This document shows, piece by piece, positions 35,097 to 47,940 of a stretch of 64,000 nt of DNA. The position numbers were made by a program, and so were the translations under genes. Each line of letters opens with the position of its first letter. The first letter of the stretch is position 1. The notes under the pieces were generated by a model. The model did no database searches. It worked only from the letters and a program-made list of their open reading frames with translations, and had not been told where the DNA came from. Source of the stretch: Dickeya poaceiphila (GTDB lineage Bacteria; Pseudomonadota; Gammaproteobacteria; Enterobacterales; Enterobacteriaceae); assembly GCF_007858975.2 (NCBI RefSeq), contig NZ_CP042220.2, forward strand, positions 3,534,001 through 3,598,000, written 5' to 3'.

Positions 35097-35112
35097 CTGT
35101 ATATTTAAACAG
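35097..35112. promoter_or_regulatory. LexA (SOS) box upstream of dinI
   Basis: CTGTATATTTAAACAG fits the LexA consensus CTGT-N8-ACAG exactly. It lies 26-41 bp before the dinI start, where it would cover the promoter. Repression by LexA and induction by DNA damage are expected. Confidence 0.9.
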
Positions 35113-35137
35113 TATTATTCATGGAGAGGCAGCTAAT

Positions 35138-35377
35138 ATGTACGTAGAATTAGTTTACGATAAAAGAAACGTGAGTGGGCTACCCAACGCAGCAGAACAG
35201 ATTAAAAACGAACTCGCCAAACGGATTCACCGGGTGTTTCCGGACGCGGAAATCAAAGTAAAGCCGATGCAGGCCAACGCCATCAACTCCAACGCCAGTA
35301 AACAGGACAAATCCACCATTAACCGGATTATCGAAGAGATGTTTAGCGAAGCCGACGAATGGCTGGTGCAGGAGTAA
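35138..35377 (+). CDS. dinI: DNA-damage-inducible protein I
   Basis: A 79-residue DinI-family protein that binds and modulates RecA filaments during the SOS response. The sequence shows the family pattern: an N-terminal strand MYVELVYDKRNV, helix AEQIKNELAKRIHRVFPDAEIKVKP and a C-terminal acidic helix DKSTINRIIEEMFSEADEWL. The length is normal. GGAGAGG lies 8 nt before the ATG, and a perfect LexA box lies just upstream, confirming SOS control. Confidence 0.95.
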   Translation: MYVELVYDKRNVSGLPNAAEQIKNELAKRIHRVFPDAEIKVKPMQANAINSNASKQDKSTINRIIEEMFSEADEWLVQE

Positions 35378-35423
35378 CCACTATCGCGCCCAATGCTGTA
35401 TGCTTCGCCGCTTGCCGGACACC

Positions 35424-36185
35424 TTAGTAATACTCGATGTTGCTGGTGTGTGTTAGCGTACTGACCGTTTGTGTGACCCCTTTACCATTCGATACCAGCA
35501 CCTGACACTCGCGCGGATTGAAGTGCGAGTCATACTGGCATGTGGTGCGGGTCACACTGGTTTGCTCGTTGTTTTCTTTGACGATCACCGTGGCATCAAG
35601 CCGTTTTTGCACCGGCGCATCGTCTTGCATCTCAACGCGGGTCACTCTGCCGTTTTTCGGTGAAACAAACGTCATACTGACCGGAAATCCCTGATCATCA
35701 TAACGGTAATTCGCCATCGGCGTTGCACCATCACTTGCACTGTCATCGGTGCTATCACGAGTACTACCACGGTAGATAACTTCCGTAATGGCGTGCTGGT
35801 CATTCGACCGATAGCTCAGGCGACCATCTGTGGTGTTTGCCAACTGGCAATGCTCCGTCAACTGGAATAACGCCTGATGAGTGCGCTGCTCCACCAGCGC
35901 CTGCCCGTGACGGACCATATCCAGGTCGAGACTCATCTCCGGTTGATAGGTGCGCAGTGCCATGATGCACCCGTTAGCATCAAACGTCCCCTCAACATAT
36001 GCCGTGACCTTACCGGCTTCATCGGTCTGGGTTTGCGTGAAGTGCTTCACTTTACCGCGCAACGCATCAAAGCCAAAAATATTAGAAAGACCGGCCAGTA
36101 CCGGGTTTACTGGTTCCATTGCGGGTTTCAGGTCACACCCGGCCAGCAATACCGCACCGGCCAGCACCATGGCGTTTCGTTTCAT
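35424..36185 (-). CDS. ynfC: YnfC family lipoprotein
   Basis: A 253-residue predicted lipoprotein with lipobox LLAGC (Cys17). The mature part follows E. coli YnfC (UPF0257): FGFDALRGKVKHFTQTQTDEAGKVT, then ANYRYDDQGFPVSMTF and CQYDSHFNPRECQVLV, ending with SNIEYY. Its function is unknown; YnfC proteins are enterobacterial envelope lipoproteins. The ATG at 36185 gives a proper leader and has AGGAA upstream; the longer start is rejected. Confidence 0.9.
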   Translation of the reverse strand: MKRNAMVLAGAVLLAGCDLKPAMEPVNPVLAGLSNIFGFDALRGKVKHFTQTQTDEAGKVTAYVEGTFDANGCIMALRTYQPEMSLDLDMVRHGQALVEQRTHQALFQLTEHCQLANTTDGRLSYRSNDQHAITEVIYRGSTRDSTDDSASDGATPMANYRYDDQGFPVSMTFVSPKNGRVTRVEMQDDAPVQKRLDATVIVKENNEQTSVTRTTCQYDSHFNPRECQVLVSNGKGVTQTVSTLTHTSNIEYY

Positions 36186-36282
36186 CGTTGTTATTCCTGA
36201 AAACCTGTTGAATGCCATTAGTTTACGTCAACACCAAAATAGAGGGTAAAATAACTATCCATCACTGATTGAGGAGCAAAGC

Positions 36283-36903
36283 ATGGGAAGCGATATACAC
36301 GCTATCGCCGCTATCGGCGGGGTTCTGGCACTCGGCGCCATGAGTCCAGGGCAAAGTTTTATTCTGGTTGCGCGTACCGCGCTGGCTGCATCCCGACGCG
36401 CCAGCCTCGCGGTTTCACTGGGTATGGGCACAGGTGCAGCTATCTTCGCACTGATAGCGCTATTGGGCCTGCAATCGCTGCTGCTCGCCGTTCCCTGGCT
36501 TTATCAGACGCTAAAAATCGCTGGCGGACTCTATCTTCTTTATCTGGCGTTCAGGCTGTTACGCGCCAGACCCAGCCACGCCATGCCAGAGCTATACGAT
36601 AGCCCCACCGCACCTCAAACCCACGCTTTTCGGCTGGGACTATTAACGCAACTCAGCAACCCCAATACTGCGCTAGTGTTCGGCAGCGTATTTGCCGCAC
36701 TGCTTAATCAGCAGATTGCAGGCTGGATGTACGTCACACTGCCATTGCTGGCATTCGTTATCGACTTTCTCTGGTATGCCCTGGTGGCGTTGCTGCTCTC
36801 GTCAGCCAGACCACGCAGCGTCTACCTGCGGTTTAAAACCGGATTTGACCGTGTCAGCGGCGCCGTGATGGCAATGTTAGGTATCCGGTTGCTACTAAAA
36901 TAA
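36283..36903 (+). CDS. LysE/RhtB family amino-acid exporter
   Basis: A 206-residue inner-membrane protein with about six hydrophobic segments. The N-terminal signature GVLALGAMSPGQSFILVARTALAASRRASLAVSLGMGTGA is typical of LysE/RhtB exporters. The conserved LLTQLSNPNTALVFGSVFAALL is also present. These carriers export amino acids or homoserine lactone-like molecules by proton antiport; the substrate here is unknown. GAGGAG lies upstream of the ATG. It is divergent from ynfC with a short intergenic region. Confidence 0.88.
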   Translation: MGSDIHAIAAIGGVLALGAMSPGQSFILVARTALAASRRASLAVSLGMGTGAAIFALIALLGLQSLLLAVPWLYQTLKIAGGLYLLYLAFRLLRARPSHAMPELYDSPTAPQTHAFRLGLLTQLSNPNTALVFGSVFAALLNQQIAGWMYVTLPLLAFVIDFLWYALVALLLSSARPRSVYLRFKTGFDRVSGAVMAMLGIRLLLK

Positions 36904-37025
36904 CCGCAACGGTTAGCGTATCGCGTGACCGATTATCGGTGCACGCCCCTGACCGATATCCGCGGTAGCCGGTGAAACACACCGGCCACATCCCACAAGA
37001 CCTGACGGCACCAGTAAGTGACCTA

Positions 37026-37448
37026 TCAGGAATACAGAATTTTCGCAGCCTGCTCGCTTTCTTCGTTGGAAAATCCGCCGTAGGTCATCGCGGCGATAAA
37101 CGAAGCGCGACTGGAGCTGGGGTAAACCCTCTCATGCAGCACCAGACGACCAACATCTTCCGGTGTCAATTGCGGAAACTGCTCGTGAATTCCCCCCACC
37201 ACATCCCGGCTGGCGTAGCCAAGTATGCGCAGAATTTCTGCTATCTCCAGCGGGGTGGTTGCATCCTGATAGGCGGAATGAATCACATCGGCGATCAGTT
37301 TCGAGGTCAGCACGTTGACTTTGGACACATCGCTATAACGGCTGCCCAGAGATTGAACAATATGGTTGATGGCGTCTTCCGGACCATAACCCCTGTCACG
37401 AATTCGGGTTAATACCGATATCATTTTGTCTCTCAGATCGATAAACAT
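37026..37448 (-). CDS. Conserved hypothetical alpha-helical protein
   Basis: A 140-residue soluble protein that I do not recognise. It has no signal peptide or membrane segment and reads as mostly helical: MFIDLRDKMISVLTRIRDRGYGPEDAINHIVQ, a TSKLIADVIHSAYQDATTPLEIAEILRILGY helix pair and a final YGGFSNEESEQAAKILYS. The start has GAAGGAA 7 nt upstream, codon use is normal and the frame has no competing ORF of quality, so it is probably real. It is divergent from nifJ. No function is proposed. Confidence 0.7.
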   Translation of the reverse strand: MFIDLRDKMISVLTRIRDRGYGPEDAINHIVQSLGSRYSDVSKVNVLTSKLIADVIHSAYQDATTPLEIAEILRILGYASRDVVGGIHEQFPQLTPEDVGRLVLHERVYPSSSRASFIAAMTYGGFSNEESEQAAKILYS

Positions 37449-37994
37449 AGTGCTGTTCCTTCGTTAAAGTCGATAATCAACCTGAACCGCGAAAAAGCTA
37501 TTCCTGATATGAACAATTATCCTTAAATGGTCGCGTCTGGTTTTTTGCTGGTCTGTCGCTAATGCCTGAATCATCAGAAGACCTGATACGTTATTTTCAG
37601 CATAGGCGCAGATGCCTATCCTTCCACTGGCACGAGCCGCTTTGTAGACAAATGCCGAAATTTTACGCGGCTTCTGTCAAACCCTCATCAGCACGTACCT
37701 TTGCTTCCCACCAATACAATCTAATTTCATTAACGATACATTAATATTGCTTTTTGTCGTTGGCGTTATATTCCTGATAAGAATGTGATATCGGTAAAGT
37801 TGATGGTATGACCCTGTTTCGGGAACTGCACAACGCGCTGGTGAACTGGTATTATTGCCGACCCTGTGCTACGCCGCCTGCTCGCCATACACATCTTGCA
37901 ACAACCTAGTGAGCTATTAATCGGTCAACAAAACCCGCTGAACGGTGATAATAACCACCCTGTAGTAATCATCATTCAGCAAGGAGGTTAAATC
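37449..37994. promoter_or_regulatory. Divergent region upstream of nifJ
   Basis: This is 546 bp with no supported gene. It must contain the nifJ promoter. I looked for an FNR-type TTGAT-N4-ATCAA site and saw no good match. An AAGGAGG ribosome site (37981-37987) precedes the nifJ ATG. Confidence 0.4.
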
Positions 37995-41528
<3,534 letters not shown>

Positions 41529-41548
41529 TGCCGGTGACACGGCTTACG

Positions 41549-41580
41549 CAGGGAGCGGTCAACCGCTCCCTGATTATTTC
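41549..41580 (+). terminator. nifJ intrinsic terminator
   Basis: CAGGGAGCGGT and ACCGCTCCCTG form an 11-bp stem with a CA loop extended by breathing, followed by ATTATTTC. It lies 20 bp after the nifJ stop. Confidence 0.75.
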
Positions 41581-41769
41581 TAAAGCGCATCAGCCACGCG
41601 GCTTGTCCATTTTCGTCATCACCTCATGTCCCTGATACCCACTTTAATGTAATTGATTGTACATCTGGTTTTCCTGCCGACCTTCTGCACATATAATGCG
41701 CATCTGGATTTTATGATCCGGATAACAACAATTCCTTTGCCGCAATGGCTTTTAACACTCAATAAAGAC

Positions 41770-42837
41770 ATGAAAATGAGTATTCGCGCGATCTTGACAT
41801 TAGTTGTGGCGGCGGCTGCTTTCAGCCAGACAGCACTCGCCGTGGTTTATCCATTGCCAGCCCCGAATAGCCGGTTGGTGGGAGAAAATATTCAGGTTAC
41901 CATTCCCAACGGCAGCACTGATGCGCTGGAGCACTTTGCCGCCCAGTACCAGATGGGCCTGAGCAACCTGCTGGAAGCCAATCCGGGCATTGATGTCTAT
42001 CTGCCCAAACCCGGCAGCACCATGACGGTGCCGCAGCAACTGATTCTCCCCGACGCACCTCGTGAAGGCATCGTGATCAACAGTGCCGAGATGCGTTTGT
42101 ATTACTACCCGAAAGGTTCCAAAACCGTGGTGGTGTTGCCGATTGGTATCGGCCAGCTCGGCAAAGATACCCCAATCAACTGGGTAACCTCAGTTCAGCG
42201 CAAGAAAGAGCGCCCGACCTGGACGCCAACTGCCGCCATGCACGCAGAATATGCCGCCCGCGGTGAATACCTGCCTCAGGTTTACCCAGCCGGTCCGGAC
42301 AACCCGATGGGCCTGTACGCGCTCTACATCGGCAACCTGTACGCCATCCACGGCACCAACGCCAACTTCGGTATCGGTCTGCGCGTCAGCCACGGTTGCG
42401 TTCGTCTGCGCGACAAAGACATCAAATACCTGTTTGACCATGTTCCGGTCGGCACTCGCGTCCAGTTTATCAACGAACCGGTGAAAGCCACGGTGGAGCC
42501 GGATGGTTCACGCTATGTCGAAGTTCACAACCCGCTGTCTCGTACTGAAGCAGAGTTCAACTCCGACGTACCGGTGCCGCTCAAGCTGACCCCGGCAGTA
42601 ACCAAGGTACTGGCAGACGCCAGCGTAAGCGAAAGTTCGGTTAATCAGGCGCTGCAAAACCGCATGGGTATGCCGACGAAAGTGAACGGTCCCGAAGAAA
42701 ATATCGCACCAGCGGCTCCGCAGGTGCCAGCCATTCAGCAGACTAACACACCGGATAACGTACAACCGGCAGCCCCTGTGGCTCAGCCAGTGGTTACCGA
42801 CGCCGCGCCAGTTGCTGCAGACACCAGCAAATCCTAA
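41770..42837 (+). CDS. ldtE: L,D-transpeptidase, LdtE/YnhG-like
   Basis: A 355-residue periplasmic L,D-transpeptidase. The signal peptide ends near QTALA. The N-terminal LysM-like region ([49 protein letters not shown]) precedes the YkuD domain, with the catalytic motif [20 protein letters not shown] (His208, Cys210). The tail after the domain is about 100 residues and Ala/Pro/Gln-rich. Alignment by eye fits E. coli YnhG/LdtE better than YbiS or ErfK. These enzymes form 3-3 cross-links in the wall or attach lipoprotein. The frame is open upstream, but the proper signal peptide begins at 41770. Confidence 0.9.
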   Translation: MKMSIRAILTLVVAAAAFSQTALAVVYPLPAPNSRLVGENIQVTIPNGSTDALEHFAAQYQMGLSNLLEANPGIDVYLPKPGSTMTVPQQLILPDAPREGIVINSAEMRLYYYPKGSKTVVVLPIGIGQLGKDTPINWVTSVQRKKERPTWTPTAAMHAEYAARGEYLPQVYPAGPDNPMGLYALYIGNLYAIHGTNANFGIGLRVSHGCVRLRDKDIKYLFDHVPVGTRVQFINEPVKATVEPDGSRYVEVHNPLSRTEAEFNSDVPVPLKLTPAVTKVLADASVSESSVNQALQNRMGMPTKVNGPEENIAPAAPQVPAIQQTNTPDNVQPAAPVAQPVVTDAAPVAADTSKS

Positions 42838-42860
42838 TCTCTGGATATTCATCCGGTTCA

Positions 42861-42891
42861 CAGGGCAGCTTACGCTGCCCTGTTTGTTTTT
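42861..42891 (+). terminator. Intrinsic terminator after the L,D-transpeptidase
   Basis: CAGGGCAGC, loop TTAC and GCTGCCCTG form a perfect 9-bp stem followed by TTTGTTTTT. It is a textbook terminator. Confidence 0.92.
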
Positions 42892-43045
42892 CAGCCCGGT
42901 TACTCCTTATTCGCCATCCTATCTGATCCGACCTTTAACTCTCATCGTGTTAGGTATTATTAACAAGATCACCTTCCCCCTCCTGTACGTAGCGTAATGT
43001 GTCTTAGCAGGTCTGTAGCACTGTTGTTCTTCCCCTCACAAAATC

Positions 43046-43089
43046 AATTGACTTATCATTAATTGACTTGTTAACTAATTAAATATCAT
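43046..43089 (+). promoter_or_regulatory. Promoter/operator of the marR-emrAB-like operon
   Basis: AATTGACTT is repeated at 43046-43054 and 43061-43069. TTGACT (43048-43053) is 17 bp from TTAACT (43071-43076), a plausible sigma-70 pair. The overlapping repeats and the TTAACTAATTAA palindromic sequence would suit autoregulation by the MarR protein encoded next. Confidence 0.5.
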
Positions 43090-43096
43090 CTACCTC

Positions 43097-43564
43097 ATGG
43101 ACTTCATCATGTCACAGACCGAATCTTCCGCTCGTCGTCATTTCGCCACCCAAATGGGGCAAACTACCCGCCTGTGGCGCCGGGTTATTGACCGGAAATT
43201 ACAGCCTTACGGATTAACCCAGGCCAGCTGGTTACCATTGCTGTTTATCGCCCGTGAAAAAACGGTTATCCACCAAAAAGCGCTGGCTGAAACATTAGGG
43301 CTGGATGCCTCCGCGGTGGTAAGGGTGTTGGATAATCTTCAAAAACAGGGGCTTATTGAGCGACGAGAAGGAAATGATCGTCGTTTCCGCGAGATTCATC
43401 TTACCGCTATCGGTCTGGAACAGGTGGAGAAGGTGGAATCCATCGCCGGGCAGGTCCGTAATCAGGCGTTGGATGGGATATCAGAACAAGATATTCAACA
43501 GGTTAGCCGGGTTATCAATCAGGTTATTGCGAATCTTTCCCGAAGCGAAAACGGTCATTCATGA
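43097..43564 (+). CDS. MarR family transcriptional regulator
   Basis: A 155-residue winged-helix repressor. The DNA-binding region is KTVIHQKALAETLGLDASAVVRVLDNLQKQGLIERREGNDRRFREIHLTAIG, with the beta-wing DRRFREIHLT typical of MarR. The N-terminal and C-terminal helices would form the dimer. The second ATG at 43109 is an alternative start. The stop overlaps the HlyD-type gene (ATGA), so it forms an operon with the pump it probably controls, in the way of EmrR/EmrAB. Confidence 0.9.
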   Translation: MDFIMSQTESSARRHFATQMGQTTRLWRRVIDRKLQPYGLTQASWLPLLFIAREKTVIHQKALAETLGLDASAVVRVLDNLQKQGLIERREGNDRRFREIHLTAIGLEQVEKVESIAGQVRNQALDGISEQDIQQVSRVINQVIANLSRSENGHS

Positions 43565-44682
43565 ATAAACACGCATCCAGACTGGCGGAATTTCAGCGTC
43601 TGAGCCAGCGCCAGCGTACCTTTTTACTGACCGGCACCGCCTTGCTGTTAGTGGCATTGCTCATGCTGGCCTATTGGTTTCACCAGCGCTTCACGCACAT
43701 CAGCGAAACGGACGCCCACGTAATGGGAGAAGTCATCTCACTGGCCAGCCGGGAAAACGGCTGGGTTACAGCCCGTCCGGTTATCGATGGCGACGTCATC
43801 CGCAAAGACCAGTTGCTGGCACAGATAGATGATCGCGATGCCCGCCTGCGGCTGGCGCAGCAGGAAGGGAGTCTGGCTGCGGCGGACGCGCAAATTACCT
43901 ACAGCCAGACCCAGCGTCAGGTCACCGACCTCACGACGCAGGCCACACTGGATGAGGCTCGCGCAAAGCTGGCGTCAAGCGACTCCGCCGTCAGCAATGC
44001 CGGTTACCAGCTGAGCCTGGCTCAGAGCAACTTCCAGCGTGATAATCAACTGCTGAAAAACAACCTGACCGCCCGCAAAACCTGGGACGAATCTCACACT
44101 ATGCTGTTGCAACGCCAGAGCGAACTGCACGAAGCCGAAGCCCAGCGTCACGCTCAGCAAGCGGCGTTGAACAACGCCCTGGCACAGCGCAACACCCTGC
44201 AAATACTTGACAGGCAGATAGAAATGCAGCGCCAGCAGCGAATCGCGTTGCAGGCACAGGTTGATCAACTCAAACAGGAAATTGCCGACCGGGCGCTGCG
44301 TTCTCCGGTAGATGGCGTGGTGGATCGCACTATCGTCAATGTGGGCAGTTACGCCCAGGCCGGTCAGTGGATCATGCTGGTCCATGATCCGCGTAATCTG
44401 TGGGTGGAAGCCAATATCAAAGAAACCGCGATTGGTCAGGTGCGGGTCGGCCAGACTGTAGATATCCAGGTCGATGCCTACCCGGAGAAACATTTCAGCG
44501 GCCATGTGATCCGGGTTGGCAATGCCGCCACCAACCAGTTTGCGCTGCTGCCAAGCCCCAATCCATCCGGTAATTTCACCAAAATCACCCAGCGCGTACC
44601 AGTGCGTATCGCGCTGGATGACCCAAACAGCGGCCTGAAACCCGGCCTGATGGCGGAAGTCAGCATCAATGTCGCCGATTGA
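43561..44682 (+). CDS. HlyD/EmrA-type membrane fusion protein
   Basis: A 373-residue periplasmic adaptor of an EmrAB-type tripartite pump. One N-terminal membrane helix (TFLLTGTALLLVALLMLAYWF) is followed by a split biotinyl-lipoyl domain (ETDAHVMGEVISLASRENGWV...GDVIRKDQLLAQIDDRD), a long coiled coil rich in Gln, Ala and Leu (about residues 100-240) and the beta-barrel (VDGVVDRTIVNVGSYAQAGQWIMLVHD, LWVEANIKETAIGQVRVGQTVDIQVDAYP). It bridges the inner-membrane transporter encoded next to an outer-membrane channel of the TolC type encoded elsewhere. It overlaps both neighbours. Confidence 0.93.
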   Translation: MNKHASRLAEFQRLSQRQRTFLLTGTALLLVALLMLAYWFHQRFTHISETDAHVMGEVISLASRENGWVTARPVIDGDVIRKDQLLAQIDDRDARLRLAQQEGSLAAADAQITYSQTQRQVTDLTTQATLDEARAKLASSDSAVSNAGYQLSLAQSNFQRDNQLLKNNLTARKTWDESHTMLLQRQSELHEAEAQRHAQQAALNNALAQRNTLQILDRQIEMQRQQRIALQAQVDQLKQEIADRALRSPVDGVVDRTIVNVGSYAQAGQWIMLVHDPRNLWVEANIKETAIGQVRVGQTVDIQVDAYPEKHFSGHVIRVGNAATNQFALLPSPNPSGNFTKITQRVPVRIALDDPNSGLKPGLMAEVSINVAD

Positions 44683-46273
44683 AGCCCAGGCCGCCCGTTT
44701 TGGTCACCGCTATCGCTGGCTGGCGACGGTTACCATCATGCTGGGCACCATCGCCACCACAGCCACGGCAACCATCGTCAATGTAGCGATGCGTGACATT
44801 ATGGGCGCATTCGGCATGGGTCAGGATCAGGCACAGTGGTTGTCTACCGCGTTTCTGGCATCAATGACCGCGACCATGCTGATCACCGCCTGGACGCTGG
44901 AGCGTTTTGGCTACCGCGCCACCTATGTCGGTTCATTGGCGGTGTTCGTGGTTGGCAGCCTGCTCGGTACCTTTAGCCAGAACAGCACCGAAGTCATCCT
45001 TGCCCGTATTCTTCAGGGTGGCGCCAGCGGCGTAATCCAGCCGCTGGCGATGATCATCATCTCGCAAGTTTTCCCGGTATCGGAACGCGGCAAAGCGATG
45101 GGGATTTACGGCGTCGGAGTGGTACTGGCGCCTGCGCTGGGACCTGCTGCCGGCGGATTAATGGTTGACCAGCTTGACTGGCGCGCAGTCTTCATGGTGG
45201 TGGTGCCGTTTTGTCTGGCGGGGATCGCTGCGGCAGGGGTGATCCTCCCCGCTAAAAGCACAGCAGCCGACAGCACGCCACGCCGCTTCGATACATTGGG
45301 GTTCATTTTGCTGATCATCGCGCTGACCTCGCTGCTGGCTGGGCTTTCCAACGGGCAACGCGAAGGCTGGGAGTCCTTCTCCATTCTCTGCCTGCTGACT
45401 ACCGCCGTGATCTCTACGCTAGCGTTTATCATCCGCGAATTTACCACGCCGTATCCGCTGCTTAACCTGCGGGTGTTCGCCAACCCGGCGTTTACCTCCG
45501 GCTGTATCGTGGCGTTCGCACTGGGTGCGGGGATTTATGGCTCAACCTACATCATCCCGTTGTTTGTACAGAGCATCCAAGGATATACCCCTACCCGATC
45601 CGGCCTGCTGCTGATGCCGGCAGGACTGGCGCTCGGCATGGTGTTCCCGCTCGCAGGGTCGCTCAGCGACAAACTCAAGCCCCACCAGCTGGTGATTGCG
45701 GGTTTGCTGCTGTTCGGGCTGTCTTGCTGGCTGTCCAGCGCGGCAGACACCGATACCCCGTTCTGGACTATGGCCTGGTGGATTGTCGTCGGACGCATCG
45801 GGCTTGGGGTGATGCTTCCTGCCATGAACGCCGGCGCGCTGCGAGCGCTGCCGCCAGCACAACTGGCACAGGGCGCAGGCAGCCTCAATTTCATCCGTCA
45901 GTTGGGCGGCGCAATGGGGGTCAACCTGTTGTCGGTGTTTGTTGAACGGCGCGCCACTTTTCACGGCCAGATGCTGGCACAGTCGCTAACGCTGGATAAT
46001 ATCCGCAGTACCGACGCCATCCGCCAGCTTGGCCTGCTGTTTGGTTACGGCGGCAATCCGCTTGGCGACCCGCTGAGCACCCGCATCAACCCCGGTATCA
46101 TGACCTACCTGGAATCGATACTGACGCCCAAAGCGCAAATGTTTGCTTACCAGGATGGTTTTTTCATGGTGGCGATGTTCTTTTTCCTGGCGATATTGCC
46201 CGCCTGGTTTATCCGGCCACGCCCGGTGCTTAACCCAACGTCACAAGCGGGTACAGCAAAAGCATCAGCCTGA
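44669..46273 (+). CDS. DHA2-family MFS multidrug transporter, EmrB-like
   Basis: A 534-residue inner-membrane antiporter with about 14 membrane segments (DHA2 family). Signatures are IVNVAMRDIMGAFGMGQDQAQWLSTAF (helix 1 motif D region), GASGVIQPLAMIIISQVFPVSERGKAMGIYGVGVVLAPALGPAAGGLM (motif C region) and a C-terminal SLNFIRQLGGAMG. EmrB-type pumps expel hydrophobic weak acids and drugs; in plant pathogens they may remove plant phenolics. The start at 44669 overlaps the adaptor gene by 14 nt, so translation is coupled. Confidence 0.93.
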   Translation: MSPIEAQAARFGHRYRWLATVTIMLGTIATTATATIVNVAMRDIMGAFGMGQDQAQWLSTAFLASMTATMLITAWTLERFGYRATYVGSLAVFVVGSLLGTFSQNSTEVILARILQGGASGVIQPLAMIIISQVFPVSERGKAMGIYGVGVVLAPALGPAAGGLMVDQLDWRAVFMVVVPFCLAGIAAAGVILPAKSTAADSTPRRFDTLGFILLIIALTSLLAGLSNGQREGWESFSILCLLTTAVISTLAFIIREFTTPYPLLNLRVFANPAFTSGCIVAFALGAGIYGSTYIIPLFVQSIQGYTPTRSGLLLMPAGLALGMVFPLAGSLSDKLKPHQLVIAGLLLFGLSCWLSSAADTDTPFWTMAWWIVVGRIGLGVMLPAMNAGALRALPPAQLAQGAGSLNFIRQLGGAMGVNLLSVFVERRATFHGQMLAQSLTLDNIRSTDAIRQLGLLFGYGGNPLGDPLSTRINPGIMTYLESILTPKAQMFAYQDGFFMVAMFFFLAILPAWFIRPRPVLNPTSQAGTAKASA

Positions 46274-46312
46274 CTCTGTGAGCCGGCTTCAGAACACGCT
46301 CTATGACAGTTG

Positions 46313-46356
46313 CCGCCCAGCCGAAAGACCGTTAAGGTTGGGCGGTTAAATTTTCT
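46313..46356 (+). terminator. Terminator of the marR-emrAB-like operon
   Basis: CCGCCCAGCC (46313-46322) pairs with GGTTGGGCGG (46336-46345, one G-U pair) and is followed by TTAAATTTTCTCTTTT. It ends the efflux operon and stands just before the next gene. Confidence 0.65.
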
Positions 46357-46374
46357 CTTTTCAGGACGCCAGCT

Positions 46375-47874
46375 ATGTCCAGTAACAGTTTGTCCAGCAA
46401 CGAAAAAAATCTGTCCAATACGGCGCTTCCCGCCGCCGTGCAACACCCACGCTATGACCGTCAGTCGTTGAAACCCCGTATCGTGCACATCGGCTTTGGT
46501 GCGTTCCACCGCGCACATCAGGCGCTGCTGACGGATAGGGTACTCAACCGTCAGGGCGGCGATTGGGGAATTTGCGAAGTGGTGTTATTTAGCGACGACA
46601 CCCTGATTTCCGCTCTGCGCCGTCAGGATCATCAGTTTACCGTGCTGGAGAAAGCAGCCCACGGTAATCAGGCGATTGTGGTTGGTGCGGTCTGTAAGTC
46701 GTTGCACGCCCGTGTGGAAGGAATAGCGACGATTCTGGAACAACTGGCGGACCCTGTCGTTTCTATCGTCTCGTTAACTATCACCGAAAAAGGTTATTGC
46801 CGTTCGGGCAACAAAGGAGAGCTGGACCAGAACAACCCGCTAGTACAGCAGGATCTGGCCCAACCACGCCAACCGACATCGGTGCCGGGATTACTGGCGG
46901 AAGCGCTACGCCTGCGTCGTGAACGGGGTGTTCCCCCCTTCTCGGTGCTTTCCTGCGATAACGTGCCGGAAAACGGCAAAGTTACCCGACAAGTGGTGAT
47001 GGACGCAGCACGCTTGCAAGATCCCGCTCTGGCGGACTGGATAGCGCAGCACGTGACCTTCCCCAATACCATGGTGGACCGTATCGTACCGGCGGCCACA
47101 CCGGAAACGCTGAGCCACATTGCTGAAGCCATCGGCGTGACGGACCCGTGCGGCATCGCCTGCGAGCCGTTCATTCAGTGGGTGGTGGAAGACAGATTTG
47201 TGGCTGGCCGTCCCGACTGGGAACTGGCAGGGGCACAACTGGTAGATGACGTACTGCCGTTTGAAGAGATGAAACTGCGTATGCTCAACGGTAGCCACTC
47301 TTTCCTGGCTTACCTCGGTTATCTGGCCGGCTACGAGCATATCAATGACTGTATGGACGACTTGCACTACCGTAAGGCAGTCCGCCACTTGATGTTGCAG
47401 GAACAAGCACCGACGTTGCAGGTATCCGGCGTGGATCTAAGCGCGTATGCCGATCAACTGCTTGAACGTTTTTCCAACCCGGCGCTAAAACACCGCACCT
47501 GGCAGATTGCCATGGATGGCAGTCAGAAACTGCCCCAACGCATGTTGGCCTCGCTGCGCTGGCATTTGGCTCACCGCAGCGACCACCGCGCACTGACGCT
47601 GGGCGTGGCTGGATGGATGCGTTACGTCGGCGGCATTGATGATGCAGGCCAGGTTATCGATATCCGCGATCCGCTGGCCGCTACGTTAAAGCAAATCGTC
47701 AGCACAACCGCTGACGATGCCGGGCGAGTCCGTGGTCTGTTGTCCATCAGCGCACTGTTTGGCGATGACCTGTCCGGTAACGCAGCGTGGGTAGACGCCC
47801 TGACCACTGCCTACCTGTCGCTACGCGACAAGGGTGCCAAAGCAACCGTTGCTTCGTTGTTAAACCGCTATTAA
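46375..47874 (+). CDS. Mannitol dehydrogenase family oxidoreductase
   Basis: A 499-residue NAD(P)-dependent polyol/uronate oxidoreductase of the long-chain mannitol-dehydrogenase family. The N-terminal cofactor domain has KPRIVHIGFGAFHRAHQALL and SLTITEKGYC. The central motif VLSCDNVPENGKVTRQVVMDAA and TMVDRIVPAATPE follow. The C-terminal catalytic domain has EEMKLRMLNGSHSFLAYLGYLAGYEHI with the catalytic Lys. By family it could be fructuronate reductase (UxuB) or a relative such as YdfI/YeiQ; no uxuA or other hexuronate gene is adjacent, so I do not give a symbol. The N-terminal 25 residues are an unusual Ser/Asn-rich extension. Confidence 0.88.
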   Translation: MSSNSLSSNEKNLSNTALPAAVQHPRYDRQSLKPRIVHIGFGAFHRAHQALLTDRVLNRQGGDWGICEVVLFSDDTLISALRRQDHQFTVLEKAAHGNQAIVVGAVCKSLHARVEGIATILEQLADPVVSIVSLTITEKGYCRSGNKGELDQNNPLVQQDLAQPRQPTSVPGLLAEALRLRRERGVPPFSVLSCDNVPENGKVTRQVVMDAARLQDPALADWIAQHVTFPNTMVDRIVPAATPETLSHIAEAIGVTDPCGIACEPFIQWVVEDRFVAGRPDWELAGAQLVDDVLPFEEMKLRMLNGSHSFLAYLGYLAGYEHINDCMDDLHYRKAVRHLMLQEQAPTLQVSGVDLSAYADQLLERFSNPALKHRTWQIAMDGSQKLPQRMLASLRWHLAHRSDHRALTLGVAGWMRYVGGIDDAGQVIDIRDPLAATLKQIVSTTADDAGRVRGLLSISALFGDDLSGNAAWVDALTTAYLSLRDKGAKATVASLLNRY

Positions 47875-47881
47875 TACTACA

Positions 47882-47922
47882 ACATCAATATTGTTGATGT
47901 AGCTGGCGCCAAGACGCCAGCT
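47882..47922. terminator. Two hairpins between convergent genes
   Basis: ACATCAA pairs with TTGATGT (47882-47900), and AGCTGGCG pairs with CGCCAGCT (47901-47922). They lie directly after the oxidoreductase stop and before the tandem repeats at the end of yjbH. Neither has a long U-tract. Confidence 0.5.
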
Positions 47923-47940
47923 ACTAAATAACGGTTTAAT

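Noticed and set aside
37762..37830. FNR box upstream of nifJ
   Set aside because: GTGATATCGG and TTGATGG fragments exist but no TTGAT-N4-ATCAA arrangement was found.
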